Below, in pieces: positions 1 to 8,304 of a stretch of DNA of 64,000 bases. Position numbers and translations under genes: made by a program. How positions within the stretch are numbered: position 1 is the stretch's first letter; every line of letters starts with the position of its first letter. The notes below the pieces were generated by a model that saw nothing but the letters and a program-made list of their open reading frames with translations, was not told the origin of the DNA and ran no database searches. Location of the stretch: positions 1-64,000 of the forward strand of contig VENI01000012.1 of the NCBI GenBank assembly GCA_009711615.1. The letters run 5' to 3'. This stretch comes from Bacillota bacterium. GTDB lineage: Bacteria > Bacillota > Desulfotomaculia > Desulfotomaculales > Desulfohalotomaculaceae.

Positions 1-96
1 CTGCAGGTTATGTTTATAGCATCAAGGCCAGAGGAGAATAATGTAAGCTTAGGCAATCAAAACAGTAATATATTGGTTCCATATTATTACAGATAA
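1..96 (+). CDS. C-terminal end of an unidentified protein (partial)
   Basis: The first frame is open from base 1 to a TAA at 94-96 and gives 31 residues ending in VPYYYR. It would be the tail of a gene that starts outside the window. No family can be recognised from so short a piece, and it could be chance reading through non-coding DNA. If real it converges on the SLH gene. Confidence 0.3.
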   Translation: MQVMFIASRPEENNVSLGNQNSNILVPYYYR

Positions 97-152
97 AAAA
101 TAGTTCAATTTGCTATTGCAATTTAGGATTTTTTTATTTTATTATTTCGGGA

Positions 153-188
153 AAGTAAAAAGTGGCTATTTAGAGCCACTTTTTACTT
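153..188 (-). terminator. Rho-independent terminator of the SLH gene
   Basis: A perfect 15-bp inverted repeat (AAGTAAAAAGTGGCT, then its complement, around a 6-nt loop) lies directly after the stop of the minus-strand SLH gene. The stem carries its own T-rich tail on the minus strand. Confidence 0.8.
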
Positions 189-193
189 AATAA

Positions 194-1582
194 TTATTGT
201 TCTGATTCTTCATCTTCGTTGGTGCTGTCTTCACTGTCTTCTTCATCACTGCTATCATCTTCATTTACATCTTCTTCTGTATTTTCATCTACTTCGTTGT
301 TATCAGTATTTTCTTCGCTATCCTGCTCCTCATCTTCTTCCTGCAGTATTCTATCTAAAATTACTGCCATTTCAGCTCTGGAAATGGCACTGTTGGGATT
401 GAAATTGCCGTCAGATGAACCTACAATTATTCCTTCCTCCACCATTGCCATGATATAGCCAGCATCTTCAGGACTGATTAGTATTCCGTCATTAAACTGC
501 ATATGTGAAGTGTCCACCGGCTCTAAATCCATTGCTTTCGCAATCCACACTGTTGCTTGAGCTCTTGAGGCTTGTACATGGGAATGGAATCTGTTCATGT
601 TTATTACATTCTTTTTAGCTGCTTTAGCTACAGATTCATGCGCCCAATCAGGCACATCACTAAATTCATCCTCATCTGTATCTTCTTCCTGCTTGTCCAA
701 TTCTTCCAAGGCCTGCATTACATCTTGATTACCATCTATAATTTCTTTATATGTTTCCATTTTCTCTTGAAACTCTTCTAACACATCACCTTTAACTTCA
801 ATTTTATCCTCTTTTATTTCCATTTTTCCATTTTCTGAAACGTATTCTATCTTTCCATCTTTATATTCAAACTTTGAATCATCATCTGATATTTCAATTT
901 TTCCGTCTTTAATTTCTACGTTAAAATTCTTATGGTCATCCTCTTCATCATCAGTAGCTACGTCTTCTGTATCTTCATCTTGCTCTTCATCATCAGTAGC
1001 TTCGTCTTCTGTATCTTCATCTTGCTCTTCATCATCAGTAGCTTCGTCTTCATCATTTACTTCGTCTTCCGTATCTTCAGTTTGCTCTTCCTCATTATTG
1101 TTGCTTTCATCATTCTCATCTACAGATACATCGTCTTCTTCTGTATATATATCACCAAATAAACGCATAATTAAAGAGATTGCTTCAACTTCTGTTACTT
1201 CATTTTCCGGCTTGAAAGTACCGTCTTGATAACCCCCAACCACTCCCATTAATTGAAGTCGTTCTATCGAACCCTCTGCCCAGTGATTATCAACATCTTT
1301 AAGTTTAGAGAGCTTTCTTTCATTCTTTTGGGCTTTCAATTTTTGTTTAACCTGTTCTTTTACTTTTTCTTTTATTTCAGCATTAAATCTTTCTTTAGTT
1401 TCACCAGAATTTTTAAAGGGGGCATTAAAATCCTTGCCATTAGACGCTTTTGTGCTATGAACAGCAGACTTTTTACTATGTCCAGGCGGACCCCCTTCTG
1501 GTGGCTTAGCTAGAGCCATCCCTGCAAATAATGTCGTTGATAATGCTGTTGCTGTCACAATAGAGATAAATTTTTTGTTCAT
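194..1582 (-). CDS. Secreted S-layer homology (SLH) domain protein with acidic repeats
   Basis: A 462-residue exported protein, probably held on the cell wall. It begins with a signal peptide (MNKKFISIVTATALSTTLFA, then AGMALA). One SLH module lies near residues 95-145 (DVDNHWAEGSIERL, GYQDGTFKPENEVT). Two more lie in the C-terminal half (SDVPDWAHESVAKAA; GSSDGNFNPNSAISRAEM). Between and after them are very acidic Glu/Asp stretches, including a 14-residue tandem repeat, and a lysine-rich segment follows the signal peptide. SLH trimers normally bind pyruvylated secondary wall polymer, so wall anchoring is inferred. The start is ATG at 1582; a TTG one codon upstream is possible, as an AGGAG lies just before both. 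A terminator-like hairpin lies about 110 nt upstream of the start. Confidence 0.85.
   Translation of the reverse strand: MNKKFISIVTATALSTTLFAGMALAKPPEGGPPGHSKKSAVHSTKASNGKDFNAPFKNSGETKERFNAEIKEKVKEQVKQKLKAQKNERKLSKLKDVDNHWAEGSIERLQLMGVVGGYQDGTFKPENEVTEVEAISLIMRLFGDIYTEEDDVSVDENDESNNNEEEQTEDTEDEVNDEDEATDDEEQDEDTEDEATDDEEQDEDTEDVATDDEEDDHKNFNVEIKDGKIEISDDDSKFEYKDGKIEYVSENGKMEIKEDKIEVKGDVLEEFQEKMETYKEIIDGNQDVMQALEELDKQEEDTDEDEFSDVPDWAHESVAKAAKKNVINMNRFHSHVQASRAQATVWIAKAMDLEPVDTSHMQFNDGILISPEDAGYIMAMVEEGIIVGSSDGNFNPNSAISRAEMAVILDRILQEEDEEQDSEENTDNNEVDENTEEDVNEDDSSDEEDSEDSTNEDEESEQ
944..1085 (-). repeat. 42-bp coding tandem repeat in the SLH protein
   Basis: Two near-identical 42-bp units (from 944 and 986) and a third diverged unit with an insertion (from 1028) encode the 14-residue acidic block DEEQDEDTEDEATD. 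The repeat keeps the reading frame, so copy-number change would lengthen or shorten the acidic linker without breaking the gene. Confidence 0.8.
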
Positions 1583-1692
1583 CAAATTACACTCCTTTTT
1601 TATTAGTTAATTAATCGTTTACCATATATTACGAATTCATAGTAATATTTTCAGGGTGTTTCAGTTCCCAAATCTTATAGGAAAATAGTCAT

Positions 1693-1720
1693 AAAAAAAG
1701 TCCAGCAATAAATGCTGGAC
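1693..1720 (-). terminator. Terminator-like hairpin upstream of the SLH gene (possible attenuator)
   Basis: On the minus strand GTCCAGCA - loop - TGCTGGAC is followed by seven T residues, a textbook intrinsic terminator. It lies about 110 nt before the SLH start, and no minus-strand gene lies upstream before the divergent HTH gene. It may therefore end a short leader RNA. A weak alternative pairing (AATAATGCT with AGCATTTATT) exists upstream. The rest of 1583-1880 shows no gene and no riboswitch that I recognise. Confidence 0.6.
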
Positions 1721-1879
1721 GGGGAGAGATAGAACTCACCAAAGCGGAGCATTATTTATTCTGTACTAAGATTAATAAATTTATACATATTTCATCCACA
1801 ATTTCTTATATTATTAACCTACTATAATTTTTCTTCGAAATTATTGTTATTATTACACCATTTTCCGACATATTGAGAT

Positions 1880-1908
1880 TTGACATCACAGTTTCACTCG
1901 TCTATAAT
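1880..1908 (+). promoter_or_regulatory. Sigma-A promoter for the HTH gene
   Basis: A perfect TTGACA (1880-1885) and a perfect TATAAT (1903-1908) are separated by 17 bp. Transcription should start near 1915, about 65 nt before the HTH gene. Confidence 0.85.
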
Positions 1909-1981
1909 TTAAAAAGATTTAGTCTAACTAGTAAATTCTTTTATATTTAACTAGTAATTATTTTTTATTTTGGGAGGGACA

Positions 1982-2314
1982 ATGGTGCCTCTATATGATA
2001 GCAAACAAGTGGGGACGAACATTAAAAAAGCACGAATGCATAAATCAGCAGAGGTGGGGTTTGGTTACACTAAAAAACTGTTAGCAGATGCCATGGAAGA
2101 ACCACCACATATAATAAATATGTTAGAATCTGGTGATTACTACCCAGATTATGAACATATTGAAAAGATTGCTGAAATATGTGGTGTTTCCATTAAATTT
2201 TTAGTTGGGGAAGAATTTAAGGAGCTAGACAGTTACTTTGAAGCTATCCATGAAGCGACCAAAAACATAACTGTTAATCCTAAAAAACAATGCCTGAATG
2301 GCGACCCATACTGA
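1982..2314 (+). CDS. Small XRE-family helix-turn-helix regulator
   Basis: A 110-residue protein with a Cro/C1-type HTH near residues 10-65 (GTNIKKARMHKSAEVGFGYT, KKLLADAMEEPPHIINMLES, IEKIAEICGVSIKFLVG). A short C-terminal tail is of no known type. The first helix region is longer than usual because of an extra loop. It has its own strong consensus promoter and a terminator after it, so it is a single-gene unit. ATG at 1982 follows GGGAGG with short spacing; GTG at 1985 is an alternative. Its target is unknown; the divergent SLH gene and convergent hydG are the neighbours. Confidence 0.75.
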   Translation: MVPLYDSKQVGTNIKKARMHKSAEVGFGYTKKLLADAMEEPPHIINMLESGDYYPDYEHIEKIAEICGVSIKFLVGEEFKELDSYFEAIHEATKNITVNPKKQCLNGDPY

Positions 2315-2331
2315 AGAATGTAATAAAAATT

Positions 2332-2350
2332 CCGCCCTGGTTCAGGGCGG
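2332..2350. terminator. Bidirectional terminator between the HTH gene and hydG
   Basis: CCGCCCTGG-TT-CAGGGCGG forms a strong GC stem. T-rich sequence lies on both sides (TTTATTATTA on plus, TTTTTATT on minus), so it can end both converging transcripts. Confidence 0.8.
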
Positions 2351-2416
2351 TTTATTATTATGTCAAGCATTTAGGATTCAGTATTCATAATTCAGAATAA
2401 TTAGAGAGTATAGTAG

Positions 2417-3862
2417 TTAAAAGTAGAGGTCTCTCTCTCCCTCTTCTATTAACTTCAATCTATCTTCGGTGGATTTTCTTATTTTAGGATTAGTAATTTC
2501 TTTTAGGTGGTTTTTAATGGTTTCTTCCCCTATCGCTTTTGTCTCAGAAGATGCGTAATCTATTAGATATTCTTTAAATGTTAGAATCGCATTTGGCTGA
2601 CAGACATTTTGAATTTCACCGGTTTTAGCAAGAGACATGAACCGATCACCGGTTCGTCCCATGCGATAGCAAGCAGTACAGTAACTGGGAAGATAGCCAG
2701 CCTTACATACACTACGCAACACTTCATCGGGAGTGCGGTGGTCCTCCACTTCAAATTGTGGTTTATCATTATCACCGCAACCGCATTGTGCCTTTTCTTT
2801 TTCTTTCTTATAAGCACCCACACCAGTACATGAACCGGCACTAAATTGTGAAATCCCGTATTTTTGTAACATATCCCTAAATTCAGATTTTTCACGGGTG
2901 GAAAGAATCATTCCCGTGTAAGGCACTGCCAAACGTAGGATGGCAACAATTTTAGCAAAACTTTCGTCGTCCACTAGATGTGGGAAGTCATTAATGCTTA
3001 CTCCTAGTGCCTCACGCATCCTAGGTACGGAGATGGTATGGGGACCAACCCCAAACTTCTCTTCCAGATGGAAAGCGTGATAAATAAGACCCATTACTTC
3101 AAACTTGTAATCATACAGGCCAAAAAGTGCTCCTATACCCACGTCATCTATTCCTGCTGTCATAGCCCTATCCATGGCTGTTGTATGCCAGTCGTAGTCC
3201 ATTTTTGGCCCACTGGGGTGCATCTTGGTGTATGTCTCCCGATGATATGTTTCCTGGAATAGAATATAAGTACCAATGCCTACTTCCTTTAATTTAGCGT
3301 AATCCTCCACTGTAGTGGCTGCAATATTTACGTTCGTCCGGCGAATGCTGCCATTCTTAAGTTTGACATTATAAATTGTTTTTATACAATCAACTATATA
3401 ATCAATATCACACTGACCAGGATGCTCCCCTGCTTCCAGTGCCAACCGCTTGTGACCCAACTCCTCCAAAACCTTAACTTCTTCCTCAATTTCTTCCATG
3501 TTTAATCTACGACGCTCAAATTTATTATCCCGTCGGTAACCACAATAAACACAGTTATTAACACAGTGATCACTGACATACAGCGGAGCAAACATTACCA
3601 CTCTTTTTCCATATATTTTCTCCTTAATTTCCCTAGCCGTTTCAAACATTAAATTTATCAATTCTTCATCTTCAGTTTGTAGTAAAGTCGCCACTTCTTT
3701 TGGTGCCAGCGCCTGAGCACTTTCAGCCTTACGAGCTTTTTCAATTATTGCTTTTATTTCATCTTTAGAAACGTTTTTTGCCTCTTCTAAATCCCTATAT
3801 ATTTGATCATCGTTGATAAAGTCTGCCACCGTCCATTGTTCATTGTACTTATTAACAGCCAT
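2417..3862 (-). CDS. hydG: [FeFe]-hydrogenase maturase HydG (tyrosine lyase)
   Basis: Radical SAM enzyme that splits tyrosine and delivers the CO and CN ligands of the H-cluster as an Fe-cysteine-CO-CN unit. The 481-residue protein has the radical SAM site CVNNCVYC in the N-terminal third. The C-terminal auxiliary cluster site is visible as CTACYRMGRTGDRFM followed by a further Cys (IQNVC). Length and motifs match HydG rather than the thiamine enzyme ThiH. It is the last gene of the maturation operon, about 40 bp after hydE. ATG at 3862 is chosen because MAVNKYNEQW resembles a natural N-terminus and AGGTAGGG precedes it; a GTG eight codons upstream also exists. Confidence 0.95.
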   Translation of the reverse strand: MAVNKYNEQWTVADFINDDQIYRDLEEAKNVSKDEIKAIIEKARKAESAQALAPKEVATLLQTEDEELINLMFETAREIKEKIYGKRVVMFAPLYVSDHCVNNCVYCGYRRDNKFERRRLNMEEIEEEVKVLEELGHKRLALEAGEHPGQCDIDYIVDCIKTIYNVKLKNGSIRRTNVNIAATTVEDYAKLKEVGIGTYILFQETYHRETYTKMHPSGPKMDYDWHTTAMDRAMTAGIDDVGIGALFGLYDYKFEVMGLIYHAFHLEEKFGVGPHTISVPRMREALGVSINDFPHLVDDESFAKIVAILRLAVPYTGMILSTREKSEFRDMLQKYGISQFSAGSCTGVGAYKKEKEKAQCGCGDNDKPQFEVEDHRTPDEVLRSVCKAGYLPSYCTACYRMGRTGDRFMSLAKTGEIQNVCQPNAILTFKEYLIDYASSETKAIGEETIKNHLKEITNPKIRKSTEDRLKLIEEGERDLYF

Positions 3863-3904
3863 ATAAACCCTACCTTTCCCCAGCACACACTGGAATTAAA
3901 TATT

Positions 3905-5005
3905 TTAATTACTATGTTTATCATTTAAAAATACTGAATTCTGGCTCTTTATTTGAAAACTTGGCTTAGGGGTATCCCCTCGCCCTTCACTTACTTTCCT
4001 ACCAACTTGGTTAATAATACTCACTATTTTCTTTAGAGACTGTTTAGGATCATCAGTTGAACCGGCTTTGTTTGGATAAATTTGATATAGTTGACGGTAA
4101 TCATATGGTGTTACATTAGGCATAATCACATTGGCCCCGCAATTCAAGGCCATTTGTCTTCCTTCTGGATGCAGTGTTCCTGTAGCAGTGGTTGCAGGAA
4201 GATGACAGTATGGAAGCAATAATCGCGCCACCGCCAGCGTATTTAAGGTTAACTGCAGGTCACCGTTGGGTACATCTGCTAACGGAGTTTGTGAATGCGG
4301 TATGAAGGGGCCAATACCGGCCATCTCCACATCCAACTCTTTCAGAAACAGTATATCATCAGCCAGTGATTCCAACGTTTGCCCTGGTAATCCAACCATG
4401 TTGCCAGAACCCACTTGATAACCAATTTCCCTAAGCCACCGTAAACACTGCATGCGTTTATCAGAACTTGTTCCAGGTCGCAATTTGTTAAATAGTTCGG
4501 CATCTGTAGTTTCGTGCTTTAACAGAAAACGGTCTGCACCTGCTTGGTGTAATTGCCGGTATTCTTCCTTACTTCTCTCCCCTATACCAAGAGTAATGGC
4601 CACGTTTTTTTTCTTTTTAATTTCAGTTATTAACCTACTTAAAGAGTCTGCATCATACCAAGGGTCTTCACCAGACTGAAGTACAATGGTGTTATATCCT
4701 AATTCAACCGCTTGGCAGGATGCATTTACTAATTGTTCTACTGAAAAACGATAGCGGTTTATATTATTGTTACTGCACCTTAATCCACAGTAATGACAGT
4801 CGTTACGACAGTAACTAGAAAACTCAATTATTCCCCGCAGGTGAACTTCATCGCCTTGGTAACGTTCCCGAATTCTATCCGCCATGGCAAACAGTTCATT
4901 TTGCTCTTTTCCCGGTTGAGCCCGAAGTAGTAAAATGATTTCTTCTCTGGACAGATGATGTTGTAAAGCTGCTTTCTCTAGGGACACCTGAAATTTACTG
5001 TCCAT
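3905..5005 (-). CDS. hydE: [FeFe]-hydrogenase maturase HydE (radical SAM)
   Basis: Radical SAM enzyme that works on the HydG product during assembly of the two-iron subcluster of the H-cluster. The 366-residue protein carries CRNDCHYC (CxxxCxxC) near residue 65, the GEDP region after it, and the TIM-barrel order of the BioB/HydE family. It lies between hydF and hydG. The ATG at 5005 follows AAGGAGG with good spacing. The C-terminal tail is Ser/Lys rich and of no known role. Confidence 0.95.
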   Translation of the reverse strand: MDSKFQVSLEKAALQHHLSREEIILLLRAQPGKEQNELFAMADRIRERYQGDEVHLRGIIEFSSYCRNDCHYCGLRCSNNNINRYRFSVEQLVNASCQAVELGYNTIVLQSGEDPWYDADSLSRLITEIKKKKNVAITLGIGERSKEEYRQLHQAGADRFLLKHETTDAELFNKLRPGTSSDKRMQCLRWLREIGYQVGSGNMVGLPGQTLESLADDILFLKELDVEMAGIGPFIPHSQTPLADVPNGDLQLTLNTLAVARLLLPYCHLPATTATGTLHPEGRQMALNCGANVIMPNVTPYDYRQLYQIYPNKAGSTDDPKQSLKKIVSIINQVGRKVSEGRGDTPKPSFQIKSQNSVFLNDKHSN

Positions 5006-5027
5006 AACTTCCTCCTTTTGGCTGATA

Positions 5028-6251
5028 TTATTGATCTAAAATTTCCACCAAGTGCGGGAAGGGAGACAGTGCCCGCCGTAGTATACCGTGTAGTTGAGCA
5101 ATGGCCACCCCATAATTAACCACCGGTATGCCAGATTCCCGTACCTGCATAATACGAGACAGCATTTCCCGGCGGTTAATCATGCAGGCCCCACAATGCA
5201 GTACCAGTTTATAATCGTTTATGTTTTCAGGAAACTTGGTCCCGCTCACCCAATCAAAGTGCAGTTCTCCACCTACATAATTTCTCATCCAGCGAGGTAT
5301 TTTTACAGTTCCAATATCATCTTCTACCCGGTGATGGCTACATGCTTCCGCAATTAGCACTTTGTCTCCCGGTTGCAATCTTTCAATAGCTTTGGCACCG
5401 GCCACCAAACTTTCCAAATCACCCTTGTAGCGGGCAAAAAGAATGGAGAAGGATGTAAGTAAAACATCAGGCGGTGTATCGGCATCTGCTTTAAGAAATG
5501 CTTGGGAATCAGTAATTACCATTTTGGGTTTTGAAACTAGGTTATCTATGGTCTGCTTTAGTTCCCGCTCCTTTGCCACTACCGATATAGCATCATGGTC
5601 AAGAATGTCACGAATGGTCTGCACTTGGGGTAGTATCAACCTACCCTTGGGTGCTGCAAGATCTATAGGAACCACCAGTACCACCACATCTCCAGGTTGC
5701 AGCAAATCACCAATAATAGATTGGTCGTCCCATCCTTTAGGTGCATTGCGAATGATGCTAATTTTCAAGTCTGAGATTCCTTGGCCGGTAAGGGCGCTCA
5801 CTGTAGTTACAGGAACATAAAGTTTATTTGCGTACTCCTCAACTTCACTTTCACTGAGCTGATGCTGGTCAATTTTATTTATCACCGTCAGTACCGGCAG
5901 TTTTCTTTTACTGCATTCTTCAATCAAGTCTTCTTCGTACTGGGTTATCCCTTCTACTGCATCTATAACCAATAGCACTAGGTCACTCTTTTTTAGTACT
6001 TCTTTTGATTTCTCCACTCTTAATTCACCCAACGGACCTATATCGTCTATCCCGGCAGTATCTATAACTACCACTGGACCAATTGGTAAAATTTCCATTG
6101 ATTTATATACAGGGTCAGTGGTGGTACCAGCATAATCCGAAACTACAGCAATATCTTGGTTAGTTAATGCATTAATTAAGCTTGATTTACCTGCGTTTCT
6201 TCTGCCAAATATGGCAATATGAAGTCTGTTTCCCCTTGGTGTATTATTCAT
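5028..6251 (-). CDS. hydF: [FeFe]-hydrogenase maturase HydF (GTPase scaffold)
   Basis: GTPase and scaffold that carries the two-iron precursor and hands it to apo-HydA. The N-terminal Era/TrmE-like GTPase domain shows the P-loop GRRNAGKSS, DTAGI and NKID. The C-terminal third has the FeS site of HydF: CSHHR, then CGACM about 50 residues later. The protein is 407 residues, the usual size. Its ATG follows AGAGGTGA, which lies inside the end of aspA, so the two genes are likely translated together. Confidence 0.95.
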   Translation of the reverse strand: MNNTPRGNRLHIAIFGRRNAGKSSLINALTNQDIAVVSDYAGTTTDPVYKSMEILPIGPVVVIDTAGIDDIGPLGELRVEKSKEVLKKSDLVLLVIDAVEGITQYEEDLIEECSKRKLPVLTVINKIDQHQLSESEVEEYANKLYVPVTTVSALTGQGISDLKISIIRNAPKGWDDQSIIGDLLQPGDVVVLVVPIDLAAPKGRLILPQVQTIRDILDHDAISVVAKERELKQTIDNLVSKPKMVITDSQAFLKADADTPPDVLLTSFSILFARYKGDLESLVAGAKAIERLQPGDKVLIAEACSHHRVEDDIGTVKIPRWMRNYVGGELHFDWVSGTKFPENINDYKLVLHCGACMINRREMLSRIMQVRESGIPVVNYGVAIAQLHGILRRALSPFPHLVEILDQ

Positions 6252-6257
6252 CTATGA

Positions 6258-7652
6258 TCACCTCTCTATAATACCTGCTTTTGCTGCAGCATCCGGTCTA
6301 ATTAATTTTTCGAGTTCTTCTTCTGAAAATAGTCCTTTATTTAAAAGCACTTTCTTAAAACTACTGTTAGTTTCCAATGCTTCCTTAGCAAGTTGAGATG
6401 CCTTTTCATACCCAACATGGGGAACAAGTACAGTAACTAAACTAATGCTGCTGTCAAGTAATTCCCGACAGCGATCTTTATTTGCTGTTATGCCCATTAT
6501 ACAGCGCCGAGAGAATAATTTTTGTGCATTAGTCAGCGTATCCATAGCCGGCAGCAAGTTAGCTGTAATCAGTGGCAGGAAAGCATTCAATTCCAGTTGC
6601 CCCGCCTGTACTGCCATACTAATGGCCAGATCCTGTGCCATTACCTGGTATGATACTTGAGTAACCATTTCCGGCAGTACAGGATTTACTTTACCCGGCA
6701 TCATTGATGAGCCCGCCTGTAAATCTGGTAATTTAATTTCCCCCAAACCTGCCCGTGGGCCGGAAGACAGCAACCGCAAATCTGCTGCGATTTTAGCCTG
6801 GGTGGCCGCAGCAGCTTTTATTAATCCTGATACCTCTACAAATACATCTGCATTTTGAGTAACATCAATCATGTTTTCAGCTCTGGCCAGTCCCATACCG
6901 GTTAATCCACGTAAACGTTCAGTAATGGTATATATGTAGCGTCGGTGAGCATTCAGGCCAGTGCCCACCGCTGTTCCACCAATATTAATCTGGCGCAGCC
7001 GTTCTTCCACTTTATACAGTCGCCAACGGTCCCTGGACACCGCTTCAGCATAAGCACCAAATTCTTGGCCTAACGTAACAGGAACGGCGTCCTGCATTTC
7101 AGTACGACCCACTTTCAGCACACCGGCAAACTCTGCCTCCTTTTTCTGTAATGCACCTTGCAGTTCAGCACAGCTTTCGCTAAGGGGTTGCAGCAGGCGG
7201 ATGGCTGCTATACGTAGCGCTGTGGGATAAACATCATTGGTAGACTGTCCCATGTTCACATGATTATTGGGATGTACCAGGGAGTAGTCGCCCTTGCGTC
7301 CACCCAGAAGTTCTATGGCCCGATTAGCCACCACTTCGTTTATGTTCATGTTGGTGGATGTTCCGGCCCCACCTTGCAGGGCATCCACCACAAAGTGATC
7401 TTGAAATCTGCCTTCAGCAATCTCCCCGGCGGCTTGATAAATAGCATCTCCAATTTTTCTATCTAGTAATTTTAGTGTCATATTGGCATCTACCGCTGCC
7501 TGTTTTACCAATGCTAAAGATTTAATCATTTCAGGGTGTACCTTACGGCCAGATACATTAAAGTTTTCCATGGCCCTAGCTGTATTAATGCCATAGTAGG
7601 CATCTTCTGGTATTTCCATTTCTCCTATCAAGTCCCGTTCAATTCTGCCCAA
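6258..7652 (-). CDS. aspA: Aspartate ammonia-lyase
   Basis: Aspartase of the fumarase/aspartase superfamily, about 464 residues. It shows GTSTNMNINEVVANRA, GQSTNDVYPTA and the signature loop GSSMMPGKVNPV, which holds the catalytic serine. Aspartase is preferred over class II fumarase from the overall sequence and because aspA-like genes often sit beside hydEFG; the link to maturation is not established. TTG at 7652 (MGRIERDLIGE) lies 8 nt after AAAGGG. A GTG at 7661 would overlap that binding site, so it is less likely. Confidence 0.85.
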   Translation of the reverse strand: MGRIERDLIGEMEIPEDAYYGINTARAMENFNVSGRKVHPEMIKSLALVKQAAVDANMTLKLLDRKIGDAIYQAAGEIAEGRFQDHFVVDALQGGAGTSTNMNINEVVANRAIELLGGRKGDYSLVHPNNHVNMGQSTNDVYPTALRIAAIRLLQPLSESCAELQGALQKKEAEFAGVLKVGRTEMQDAVPVTLGQEFGAYAEAVSRDRWRLYKVEERLRQINIGGTAVGTGLNAHRRYIYTITERLRGLTGMGLARAENMIDVTQNADVFVEVSGLIKAAAATQAKIAADLRLLSSGPRAGLGEIKLPDLQAGSSMMPGKVNPVLPEMVTQVSYQVMAQDLAISMAVQAGQLELNAFLPLITANLLPAMDTLTNAQKLFSRRCIMGITANKDRCRELLDSSISLVTVLVPHVGYEKASQLAKEALETNSSFKKVLLNKGLFSEEELEKLIRPDAAAKAGIIER

Positions 7653-7670
7653 ATTCTTCACCCTTTATTT

Positions 7671-7711
7671 AAGTGGATTTCGCGCGCACTATTTAAACTT
7701 CCCTACATATA
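7671..7711 (+). repeat. Partial copy of the 140-bp intergenic repeat (right end only)
   Basis: AAGTGGATTTCGCGCGCACT at 7671-7690 is repeated exactly at 7829-7848, 158 bp away, and the next bases (TTTAAACTTCC) also match. This fragment is a right-end remnant lying just before the full copy. Confidence 0.7.
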
Positions 7712-7716
7712 TTTGC

Positions 7717-7855
7717 TTTAAAAAGGAGCACGAGAGACACAAGAAATGTAAGGCGGCGAAGGCTTTGAGGAGCGGAGCGTATATATAATACGTGAGCACC
7801 GCAAAAGCCAAGCCAACGCAACAGTTCGAAGTGGATTTCGCGCGCACTTTTTAAA
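7717..7855 (+). repeat. MITE-like intergenic repeat, copy 1
   Basis: About 139 bp with complementary ends (TTTAAAAAGG ... CTTTTTAAA) and a central GC-rich palindrome (GGCTTTGAGGAGCGGAGCGT, then ATACGTGAGCACCGC and AAAAGCC). A second copy lies inverted at 23069-23209. It has no coding capacity. It fills most of the gap between aspA and the TM1266-type gene. Confidence 0.8.
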
Positions 7856-7860
7856 CTTCC

Positions 7861-8112
7861 TTATTTGTATTTGTTGCTTAAAGCAGACTTTACTTGCACC
7901 CCTTTAATATTGCCTAGTTTACCAGTCATAGCACCTATTTCATCTGTGGTCCCCTCTACTATCAAGGATATAACCCCCAACCCTTTATCCCGGTTGGGAA
8001 TTCCCATCCGACCAACAATTATATTTCCATACTGACTGATGATGGAGTTTATCTCGGGAGACTTGTTGCGATCTTCTACTACTATTCCTACAACGCCAAT
8101 GCGCCGTTCCAG
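7861..8112 (-). CDS. TM1266-family iron-only hydrogenase system regulator (putative)
   Basis: A small ACT/NikR-C-like domain protein of about 83 residues (ERRIGVVGIVVEDR, NIIVGRMGIPNRDKGLGVIS, GAMTGKLGNIKGVQVKSAL). The family is found beside hydEFG and is called a putative regulator from context; no DNA-binding segment is visible. The start is unusual. The ribosome site AGGGGGTGA overlaps the only GTG (8121), so a CTG at 8112, 8 nt after the G-run, fits better and gives an N-terminus like T. maritima TM1266. It is the first gene of the maturation operon, behind an attenuator-bearing leader. Confidence 0.75.
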   Translation of the reverse strand: MERRIGVVGIVVEDRNKSPEINSIISQYGNIIVGRMGIPNRDKGLGVISLIVEGTTDEIGAMTGKLGNIKGVQVKSALSNKYK

Positions 8113-8134
8113 TATAATCACCCCCTATTAAATC

Positions 8135-8168
8135 AAAAAACACCTGTCCCTAAAAAAGGAAACAGGTG
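8135..8168 (-). terminator. Intrinsic terminator in the hydrogenase-maturation leader
   Basis: On the minus strand CACCTGT ... ACAGGTG (7 bp, with an inner CC/GG extension) is followed by TTTTTTG. It lies only about 25 nt before the first gene, so it must be read through for operon expression. Its 5' arm overlaps a segment that can pair upstream instead (see the leader RNA). Confidence 0.85.
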
Positions 8169-8298
8169 CACTTAGACCTTTACATACACTTCTACCTTGG
8201 TGCACCCCTTGGTGTAGGTTTAAACACCCTTCCCTCAGGGAACTCCTTACATTATCAGCCCTTAGCAGCAGGTTTACCCACTAAACCTCAGGCTGTAT
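8135..8298 (-). ncRNA. Unassigned leader RNA with attenuator, upstream of the hydrogenase maturation operon
   Basis: A leader of about 160 nt between a sigma-A promoter and a terminator. In 5'-3' order on the minus strand: a hairpin AGGTTTA-GTGGG-TAAACCT (8288-8270) inside an outer CAGCC/GGGCTG stem; a hairpin TTCCC-TGA-GGGAA (8242-8230); a stem GGTGT/ACACC (8228-8211); GGTGCAC (8206-8200); and GTGCACC (8171-8165). The last two can form a 7-bp stem that excludes the terminator arm, the classic antiterminator layout. I cannot match it to any riboswitch class that I know. A constitutive small RNA is the alternative. Confidence 0.65.
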
Positions 8299-8304
8299 AG
8301 AACT

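Noticed and set aside
944-1085. Second candidate CRISPR-like repeat
   Set aside because: The units are back to back, in frame and encode acidic residues of the SLH protein.
5443-5820. Plus-strand open frame of 125 codons opposite hydF
   Set aside because: It lies wholly inside a well-supported hydF gene, has no ribosome site and no family features.
8135-8298. T-box or 6S RNA identity for the hydrogenase leader
   Set aside because: No T-box sequence or specifier arm, and the end pairing and central bubble of 6S RNA are missing.
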